Notes under the pieces: generated by a model
The model's input: only the letters and a program-made list of their open reading frames with translations
What the model was told of the DNA's origin: nothing
The model's database searches: none
Source of the DNA: an uncultured Collinsella sp.
GTDB taxonomy: Bacteria; Actinomycetota; Coriobacteriia; Coriobacteriales; Coriobacteriaceae
DNA: 11,738 nt
NCBI GenBank assembly: GCA_958418185.1
Contig: CATZEP010000034.1
Location: 1 to 11,738 of the forward strand
Reading direction: 5' to 3'
Made by a program: the position numbers and the translations under genes
Shown: positions 6,383 through 11,738 of the stretch, one piece after another
Layout of the letters: each line of letters begins with the position of its first letter
Numbering within the stretch: position 1 is the first letter of the stretch

Positions 6383-6919
6383 ATGGCAGAGAACATCACC
6401 GCCCACATGGACAAGTCGCTCGAGTCCCTCAAGCACAACTTCTCCAAGGTTCGCACGGGCCGCGCTAGCGCCAACATTCTGTCCGACATCACCGTCGATT
6501 ACTACGGTGTTCCCACGCCGGTTACCCAGGTTGCCGCCGTTAAGACCCCCGAGGCTCACATGCTGCTTATCGAGCCCTGGGACAAGGCGCTCGTCAACGC
6601 AATCGTGAAGGCTATCAGCGCTTCCGATCTGGGCATTACTCCCAACTCTGACGGTACCGTCGTGCGCCTGCCGTTCCCGGCTCCCACCGAGGAACGTCGT
6701 CGCGAGCTCGTCAAGGAGTGCCGCGAGTATGCCGAGCAGGCCAAGGTCCCCATTCGCAACATCCGTCGCGACTTTAACAACAAGCTCGAGCGCGACGAAG
6801 AGCTCACCGAGGACGATGTCCGTCGCGAGCAGGCCAAGGTCCAGAAGTATACCGATGAGTATGTTGCCAAGGTTGAGGAGCTTCTGAAGGAAAAAGAAGC
6901 CGAGGTCATGGAGATCTAA
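6383..6919 (+). CDS. frr: Ribosome recycling factor
   Basis: RRF acts with EF-G and GTP to split post-termination ribosomes. The 178-residue product is slightly shorter than the usual 185, the difference being at the N-terminus. Visible motifs are KVRTGRASANIL (22-33), DYYGVPTPVTQVA (39-51), LLIEPWD, SDLGITPNSDG (81-91), VRLPFPAPTEERRRELVK and RNIRRD, which together cover the three-helix bundle and the small beta domain. The C-terminal helix is rich in Lys and Glu. ATG 6383 has AGGAGG (6370-6375) 7 bases upstream inside the end of pyrH. pyrH-frr pairing is nearly universal in bacteria. Confidence 0.97.
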   Translation: MAENITAHMDKSLESLKHNFSKVRTGRASANILSDITVDYYGVPTPVTQVAAVKTPEAHMLLIEPWDKALVNAIVKAISASDLGITPNSDGTVVRLPFPAPTEERRRELVKECREYAEQAKVPIRNIRRDFNNKLERDEELTEDDVRREQAKVQKYTDEYVAKVEELLKEKEAEVMEI

Positions 6920-6920
6920 G

Positions 6921-7715
6921 GTGCAATACGACGAGAAAAAACTGGTCGAGTACTTTGCCGACGCCCCTGCGGGCGTCGGTTTTTCCGACCTTGACCTCAA
7001 TAAGATTCCGCATCATATTTCGTGCATCATGGACGGTAACGGTCGCTGGGCCACGGCGCGCGGTCTTGCCCGCACCGAGGGACACAAGGCCGGTATCGTC
7101 TCCCTGCGCGAGATCATTACCGCATGCGTGCGTTTGGGCGTCGACGTCCTTTCGGCCTATGCGTTTTCCACCGAAAACTGGAATCGTCCGCAGCATGAGG
7201 TCAACGTTTTAATGCATCTGTTTGCTAAGACGTTTATCGATGAGCTGCCGCTGCTTAAGCGCGAAAACGTGCGCGTTGTCTTTTTGGGCGATATTTCCGC
7301 ACTGCCCAAGAAGACCCGCGATGTCTTTGAGCGAGGTCTTGCCGAGTGTGCCGACCATACCGGCATGACGCTGGCACTTGCCGTCAACTACGGAGCCCGT
7401 GCCGAGATCACCCGTGCTGTCCGTCAGATCGCGCTCGATGCCGCTGCCGGAAAGATCGATCCGGCCGCTATCGACGATGATATGGTTGCTTCGCACCTGT
7501 ATACCGCTGGGCTACCCGATCCGGAGCTTGTGATTCGAACCTCCGGCGAGCTTCGCCTTTCGAACTATCTGCTGTGGCAGGTTGCCTATTCCGAGTTTTA
7601 TGTCACCGATACCTATTGGCCCGACTTTGATCGTTGGGGTCTTGTCAACGCCATTTTGGCCTATCAGGGCCGCGACCGTAGGTTTGGTGGACTGAGCAAG
7701 ACCGAGGAGGCTTAA
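6921..7715 (+). CDS. uppS: Undecaprenyl diphosphate synthase (cis-prenyltransferase)
   Basis: Makes undecaprenyl diphosphate, the lipid carrier for peptidoglycan and other wall polymers, by adding isopentenyl units in cis to farnesyl diphosphate at the membrane surface. The 264-residue protein has IMDGNGRWA (36-44) with the Mg2+-binding Asp38, GHKAG (54-58), AFSTENW (81-87), ALAVNYGAR (152-160), RTSGELRLSN (206-215) and AYSEF (222-226), all diagnostic for the family. The start is GTG 6921, with GGAG at 6910-6913 giving 7 bases of spacing. The N-terminal extension before the first motif is about 35 residues. Chain length cannot be read from sequence, so a shorter polyprenyl product remains possible. 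cdsA begins two bases after the stop. Confidence 0.95.
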   Translation: MQYDEKKLVEYFADAPAGVGFSDLDLNKIPHHISCIMDGNGRWATARGLARTEGHKAGIVSLREIITACVRLGVDVLSAYAFSTENWNRPQHEVNVLMHLFAKTFIDELPLLKRENVRVVFLGDISALPKKTRDVFERGLAECADHTGMTLALAVNYGARAEITRAVRQIALDAAAGKIDPAAIDDDMVASHLYTAGLPDPELVIRTSGELRLSNYLLWQVAYSEFYVTDTYWPDFDRWGLVNAILAYQGRDRRFGGLSKTEEA

Positions 7716-7717
7716 TC

Positions 7718-8593
7718 GTGTCCGATCGTCCCAAGGCGTCTGCTCCCAAGGCGCCTGCCGCCAAGAGCGGGGCGGCTGCGACTTCGTGGCTTGCCGGCTT
7801 TATTACCCGTGCCGCCGCAGGTATCGTCTACGCCGTCGTATTTATTCTCTGCCTGGTTTTGGGTATCGTTCCCACCGCCATCTTCGTCTCCGTCATGAGC
7901 GGCCTGTGCTGCTTTGAGTTTTTCCGCATGACGAAGCTCGATGGCAAGGTGGCCAATGAGCGCCTGGGCATCGCTGCCGCCGTGCTCTTTCCGCTCTCGG
8001 CGCTGGGCGACTCGCTGCTGTTGAATGCCCTGCTTTTTGCTCTGATGCTTGCGGTGGGTATTTGGTATGTCTGGTCGGCGCGTACCCGCATATCCGATGT
8101 AGCTGTGACGCTCATGGGTCCCATCTACACCGGTTTTATGCTGTCGGCCATCGTGCTGCTGCGCGATGCCGTGCCCGGTTTTGCCGGCGCCCTGCTTTCG
8201 GTGGGTGTTTGCGCGTCTCTCTGGGTCTCCGATTCGTTTGCCTACATCGTGGGCAGTCGTATCGGCAAGCACAAGATGGTCCCCAAGATCTCTCCCAAAA
8301 AGAGCTGGGAGGGCTTTGTCGGCGGCATCTTGGGTTCGGTTCTTATCTGGCTTATTTTGTGGGCGACGCATTTCTATAAGCTGAGCTTGCCCTATGCGCT
8401 GCTTTGCGGCGTGGTTGTGTCCATCCTGGGCGTTATCGGTGACCTCATCGAGTCACGCATCAAGCGTGGCGTGGGCGTCAAGGATTCTGGCAACCTTATT
8501 CCGGGCCATGGCGGCATGCTCGATCGTAGCGACTCGCTTATCTTTGGCTGCATTACTGCGCAGCTGCTTTTGATGATCGGAGGCGTGCTGTAA
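7718..8593 (+). CDS. cdsA: Phosphatidate cytidylyltransferase (CDP-diacylglycerol synthase)
   Basis: Integral membrane enzyme making CDP-diacylglycerol from CTP and phosphatidic acid, the branch point of phospholipid synthesis. The 291-residue protein starts with a Lys/Ala/Pro-rich cytosolic tail (1-20) and then has about seven to eight hydrophobic segments. The C-terminal half holds the family signature: SRIKRGVGVKDSGNLIPGHG (246-265) continuing to GMLDRSDS, with K255, D256, D269 and D272. SDSFAYIVGSRIGKHK (171-186) and SPKKSWEGFVGG (192-203) are also characteristic. GTG 7718 is preceded by GAGGAGG (7704-7710) with 7 bases of spacing. The TAA stop overlaps the dxr ATG by one base. Confidence 0.95.
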   Translation: MSDRPKASAPKAPAAKSGAAATSWLAGFITRAAAGIVYAVVFILCLVLGIVPTAIFVSVMSGLCCFEFFRMTKLDGKVANERLGIAAAVLFPLSALGDSLLLNALLFALMLAVGIWYVWSARTRISDVAVTLMGPIYTGFMLSAIVLLRDAVPGFAGALLSVGVCASLWVSDSFAYIVGSRIGKHKMVPKISPKKSWEGFVGGILGSVLIWLILWATHFYKLSLPYALLCGVVVSILGVIGDLIESRIKRGVGVKDSGNLIPGHGGMLDRSDSLIFGCITAQLLLMIGGVL

Positions 8594-9780
8594 TGGCCTT
8601 TCAGGCGACGTACGGCCCCGATGGGCGTCTTCGCGTTGCCATCCTGGGTTGTACGGGCTCTATCGGTACGCAGGCACTTGATGTATGCCGTCAGCATGCC
8701 GATCGACTGCAGGTGACGGCACTGTCCGTTAACTCCAGCACCTCGGAGCTCGTTGCGTTCGCCCGTGAGTTTTCGGTTCCGGCCGTTGCCGTGGCCGATA
8801 CCACCCACGGTACGGACGCTGTGCTGCAGGAGCTGCCCGAGGGCACCGAGCTCGGTGTTGGTGCGCAGGCGGTTTGTGAGCTCGCGCGTCGCGATGACGT
8901 CGACTGTGTGCTTGTTGCCATTGTGGGCGCTGCCGGGCTCGAAGCGAGCCATGCAGCCCTGACCTCGAACAAGCGTCTTGCACTTGCTAACAAGGAGTCC
9001 CTCGTTGTCGGCGGTGATCTGCTGATGCCGTTGGCGCAGCCCGGTCAGCTTATTCCGGTCGACTCCGAGCACTCCGCCATCTACCAGTGCTATCTGGGGG
9101 AGAATCCGCGCGAGGCTCACTGCATTTGGCTCACTTGCTCGGGTGGTCCGTTCTTTGGCCGTACGCGCGACGAGCTCAATTGCGTGACACGCTCCGATGC
9201 GCTGGCACACCCCACGTGGGCCATGGGTGCTAAGATCACCATCGACTCTGCGACCCTCATGAATAAGGGCTTGGAGCGTATCGAGGCGATGCACCTGTTC
9301 GGGTGCGATCTCGACTTTATCAACGTGGTCGTTCAGCGCCAGTCAAAGATCCACTCGATGGTCGAGTATGCGGACGGCTCTGTGATGGCACATCTTGGTG
9401 CGTCCGACATGCGCATTCCCATCCAGTTCGCGTTCTCGTATCCCGAGCGGTGGGATACCCCAGCGCCTCGAATCGATTTCCGCGAGCTCGGGCAGCTCAC
9501 GTTTGATGCTGCCGATATGGACACATTCCGCTGCCTGGCGCTGGCCGAGCGTGCCGGCAGAACGGGCGGCACCATGCCGTGCGTGCTGAATGCCGCCAAC
9601 GAAGTTGCCGTCGATGCCTTCCTGCACGATGCCTGTACCTTTACCGATATCGACCGTATCGTCGAGTCGTGCATGGATGCACACGATACGCAGGCGGTCG
9701 CATCCTTTGAGCAGCTTCGCGATATCGATACGTGGGCTCGTGCCAAGGCCGCCGAGGTGCTCGCTGCAACCCGCTCTTAA
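8593..9780 (+). CDS. dxr: 1-deoxy-D-xylulose 5-phosphate reductoisomerase
   Basis: Second enzyme of the MEP isoprenoid pathway: rearranges and reduces DXP to MEP with NADPH and a divalent metal; the target of fosmidomycin. The 395-residue protein has the NADPH motif ILGCTGSIGTQ, LANKESLV, the metal ligands in PVDSEHSAIYQ (D157, E159), LTCSGGPF, the flap HPTWAMG (H206), TIDSATLMNKGLE (E228) and IHSMVEYADGS. The C-terminal domain (LNAANEVAVDAFL) is present. One odd change: the family motif H-P-Q-S, or H-K-E-S in Bacillus, reads Q-R-Q-S at 248-251, replacing the active-site histidine (E. coli His257) with Gln. ATG 8593 overlaps the cdsA stop; GATCGGAGG (8575-8583) lies 9 bases before it. Confidence 0.96.
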   Translation: MAFQATYGPDGRLRVAILGCTGSIGTQALDVCRQHADRLQVTALSVNSSTSELVAFAREFSVPAVAVADTTHGTDAVLQELPEGTELGVGAQAVCELARRDDVDCVLVAIVGAAGLEASHAALTSNKRLALANKESLVVGGDLLMPLAQPGQLIPVDSEHSAIYQCYLGENPREAHCIWLTCSGGPFFGRTRDELNCVTRSDALAHPTWAMGAKITIDSATLMNKGLERIEAMHLFGCDLDFINVVVQRQSKIHSMVEYADGSVMAHLGASDMRIPIQFAFSYPERWDTPAPRIDFRELGQLTFDAADMDTFRCLALAERAGRTGGTMPCVLNAANEVAVDAFLHDACTFTDIDRIVESCMDAHDTQAVASFEQLRDIDTWARAKAAEVLAATRS

Positions 9781-9803
9781 TCGTAAGGATTGCTTTTCGT
9801 TTT

Positions 9804-11165
9804 ATGGATACTGTTCTGAGCGTTCTCTCCTCAGTCTTTTGGGGCCTTTTGATGCTATCCGTCCTCGTGTTTCTGCATGAGGGCGGCCACTTTTTGGCGG
9901 CCCGTGTGTGCGGCGTGCGCGTCACCGAGTTTTTCTTGGGCCTACCGTGCCGCTTTGACATTCATCGTACGTCGCGTCGCATCGGTACCAAGTTTGGCGT
10001 GACACCGCTGCTGCTGGGTGGCTATGCCGCTATCTGCGGTATGGACCCGACCGATGTCTCGTGCGCCGACCGTGTACTTGCGGCGATCTATCGTTATGGT
10101 CGCGTTTCGGTTGCAGACCTTTCCGTCGAGCTGGAGCTGCCCGAGGAGGATGTTCTCGAGGCTTGTGCCTTGCTTTTGGGCTGGGGTTCCATTGCGCCTT
10201 GGTACGAGGAAGGGGAGAAGCCTTCACCCAGCTATTATCCGGTTAGGTATCAGACGCTGCCGCGCGATGCTGCAGGATATACCACCTTTGACGGCCGCAA
10301 GTTCGATCGAGAGCATGCGACTGCCGAGGGCGATGTGTGGGAGCTGCCGGTCACTGCTTCGGAGTTCCTCGAGCAGGAGCGTTCGCATACCTATCTGGGC
10401 CAGGGTTTTCTCAAGCGTGCCTTTATGCTGCTCGCGGGCATTCTCGTCAATATCCTGACGGGCTTTTTGCTGCTTATGAGCATCTACTCTATCGCCGGCG
10501 TATCGGTGCCGGTCGATAGCAATGTGATCGGTCAGGTCGAAGAAGGCTCGATAGCCGCCAAGGCGGGCATCGAGGCCGGCGACACGATTCTTAGTGTCGA
10601 TGGCGTGTCCTGCTCCAGCTGGATGGATGTGTATGATGCCATCGGCAAGGCTGCCGGTCAGGACGATATCGCCATTGAGTACCAGCGCGACGGTAAGAAA
10701 CTTTCGACCTCGGTCGCGCTCAAGGAGGACGAGCGTTTGGGTGTTTATGCTTCTACGCAGGTGGTCCATTTGGACCCTATCACCTCGGCGCGCCTGTCGT
10801 TCTCCTATGTTCAGCAGACTGCTGAGGGCGTTATGCGTCTGCTGCAGCCGCAGCATACGATGGAGATACTCGATCAGTCCAGCTCGATTGTTGGCATCAG
10901 CGTCATGTCTTCTCAGGCGGCGGCAGCCGGCCCCGCGACCTTCTTGACATTTGCCGCGCTCATCTCGTTCTCGCTGGGCTTTATGAACCTGCTGCCCATT
11001 CCGCCGCTCGACGGGGGAAAGTTGGTTATCGAGATCATCCAAAAGGTCGCCGGTCGCGAGCTGCCGCTGAAGGTGCAGACGATCGTCAGCTATGTCGGCA
11101 TCGTGCTCTTTGCGCTGCTGTTTGTCTATATGCTTCGTTCCGACGTCCTTCGATTTATTTTGTAG
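9804..11165 (+). CDS. rseP: Site-2 metalloprotease (RseP/RasP/Rip1 family, M50) with a large loop insertion
   Basis: Zinc protease cutting membrane-spanning segments, such as anti-sigma factors or signal-peptide remnants. From ATG 9804 it has 453 residues. TM1 holds HEGGH (25-29, zinc ligands and catalytic Glu); a membrane-associated segment LLLGGYAAICGM (69-80) corresponds to the family GYVKM loop. TM2 is about 206-232 with LAGILVNIL, a PDZ domain spans about 240-305 (VEEGSIAAKAGIEAGD), TM3 carries NLLPIPPLDGG (395-405, third zinc ligand D403), and TM4 is about 425-445. Residues 81-195 are extra compared with E. coli RseP and include a winged-helix-like stretch. The start is uncertain: AAGGA (9785-9789) lies 14 bases before ATG 9804, which is long; an ATT at 9789 or TTG/GTG further upstream inside dxr are weaker. 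Natural substrate unknown. The dxr-rseP-ispG order matches mycobacterial rip1. Confidence 0.92.
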   Translation: MDTVLSVLSSVFWGLLMLSVLVFLHEGGHFLAARVCGVRVTEFFLGLPCRFDIHRTSRRIGTKFGVTPLLLGGYAAICGMDPTDVSCADRVLAAIYRYGRVSVADLSVELELPEEDVLEACALLLGWGSIAPWYEEGEKPSPSYYPVRYQTLPRDAAGYTTFDGRKFDREHATAEGDVWELPVTASEFLEQERSHTYLGQGFLKRAFMLLAGILVNILTGFLLLMSIYSIAGVSVPVDSNVIGQVEEGSIAAKAGIEAGDTILSVDGVSCSSWMDVYDAIGKAAGQDDIAIEYQRDGKKLSTSVALKEDERLGVYASTQVVHLDPITSARLSFSYVQQTAEGVMRLLQPQHTMEILDQSSSIVGISVMSSQAAAAGPATFLTFAALISFSLGFMNLLPIPPLDGGKLVIEIIQKVAGRELPLKVQTIVSYVGIVLFALLFVYMLRSDVLRFIL

Positions 11166-11178
11166 GGGAGTGTTTGGA

Positions 11179-11738
11179 TTGTCTTTATCCCATCCTTTGC
11201 CGCGCGAGCTGACGCGCCCCGTGCATGTGGGCGGCGTTCAGATCGGTGGCGGCGCACCGGTGGTGGTCCAATCCATGACCTGCACCGATACCGCCGACGC
11301 GCAGGCAACGCTTGCACAAGTTCGTGCACTCGCCCAGGCGGGTTGTGATGTTGTGCGCGTGAGCGTGCCCACCGAGGCTGCGCTCGAGGGCTTTCGCACG
11401 ATTTGTGCGGAGTCTCCGGTGCCGATCGTTGCCGATATCCACTTTAACCATAAACTCGCCATTGGCGCCGTGGAGGCCGGTGCCGCTAAGCTCCGCATCA
11501 ATCCCGGCAACATTGGCGATTGGGCTAAGGTCGATGCCGTGATCGATGCCGCAGGCGCCGCTGGGTGCGCGATTCGCATTGGCGTGAACGCCGGCTCGCT
11601 TGAGCAGGATATCGCCGAGCGCGATGACCTTACGCAGCCCGAAAAGCTTGTGATGTCGAGCGAGCGTTTCGTCAAACATTTTGAGGATCGCGGCTTTACC
11701 AATATCGTGCTTTCCGCCAAGGCTCATAGCGTGTCCAC
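11179..11738 (+). CDS. ispG: 4-hydroxy-3-methylbut-2-enyl diphosphate synthase (flavodoxin/ferredoxin), 5' part
   Basis: IspG converts MEcPP to HMBPP, the penultimate MEP-pathway step, using a [4Fe-4S] cluster. The gene runs off the right edge; 186 residues are visible, about half of the usual 350-400, all from the TIM-barrel domain. Motifs seen: RPVHVGGVQIGGGAP (13-27), VQSMTCTDTAD (30-40), CDVVRVSVP (56-64), VADIHFNHKLA (84-94), KLRINPGNIG (104-113) and IRIGVNAGSLE (132-142). The cluster-binding cysteines lie beyond the window. The start is TTG 11179: GGGGAG (11165-11170), overlapping the rseP stop, lies 8 bases upstream; GTG 11170 is inside that site and less likely. It completes the dxr-rseP-ispG group. 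Confidence 0.94.
   Translation, partial: MSLSHPLPRELTRPVHVGGVQIGGGAPVVVQSMTCTDTADAQATLAQVRALAQAGCDVVRVSVPTEAALEGFRTICAESPVPIVADIHFNHKLAIGAVEAGAAKLRINPGNIGDWAKVDAVIDAAGAAGCAIRIGVNAGSLEQDIAERDDLTQPEKLVMSSERFVKHFEDRGFTNIVLSAKAHSVS

Noticed and set aside
11185..11727. Minus-strand open frames at the right edge
   Set aside because: The plus strand here encodes unmistakable IspG motifs, so these frames are shadows.
1..11738. Mobile elements, CRISPR arrays, tRNA genes, toxin-antitoxin or defence genes
   Set aside because: None seen. There are no direct-repeat arrays or transposase motifs; the recombinase has the length and context of a chromosomal Xer protein, not a phage or integron integrase.

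Overview
The window is chromosomal, about 60% G+C, and reads almost entirely on the + strand. It most resembles a gut Coriobacteriia genome (Actinomycetota), probably Collinsella or a close relative. Three things point there: the actinobacterial gene order comM-dprA-xerC-rpsB-tsf-pyrH-frr-cdsA-dxr-rseP-ispG, the presence of trmFO and uppS inside that order (an arrangement recalled from Bacillota), and the codon style (AAG, CGC, CTC and GAG dominate in the highly expressed genes). The genus is an inference; no rRNA or other taxonomic marker is present.

Layout. 1-1409: DNA uptake and processing pair, the 3' end of comM followed by a one-base-overlapping dprA. 1424-2761: trmFO, making the T54 methyluridine of tRNA. 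2758-3678: a XerC/D-type tyrosine recombinase whose start appears to be ATA, overlapping the trmFO stop. 3679-3896: non-coding region with a strong sigma70-type promoter and a structured leader. 3897-5540: rpsB and tsf (ribosomal protein S2 and EF-Ts), closed by a strong intrinsic terminator. 5600-5640: a probable second promoter. 5658-9780: pyrH, frr, uppS, cdsA and dxr, packed with gaps of 0-4 bases. 9804-11165: an M50 site-2 protease (RseP/RasP/Rip1 type) with a large extra segment. 11179-end: the 5' half of ispG.

The genes fall into transcription blocks: a competence/tRNA/recombination block, a translation block (rpsB-tsf), and a block joining UMP and ribosome recycling (pyrH, frr) to envelope lipid precursors. 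In the last block Dxr and IspG are two steps of the MEP isoprenoid pathway, UppS consumes its C5 products to build undecaprenyl diphosphate, and CdsA makes CDP-diacylglycerol. The embedded membrane protease may link envelope state to this lipid supply, which is inference.

Most of the window is conserved housekeeping DNA. I see no mobile element, CRISPR array, tRNA, toxin-antitoxin pair or defence island. The best leads for something undescribed are the roughly 110-residue insertion in the site-2 protease, which contains a winged-helix-like stretch in the predicted cytosolic loop; the ATA start of the recombinase; a His-to-Gln change at a usually conserved Dxr active-site position; and the leader upstream of rpsB.
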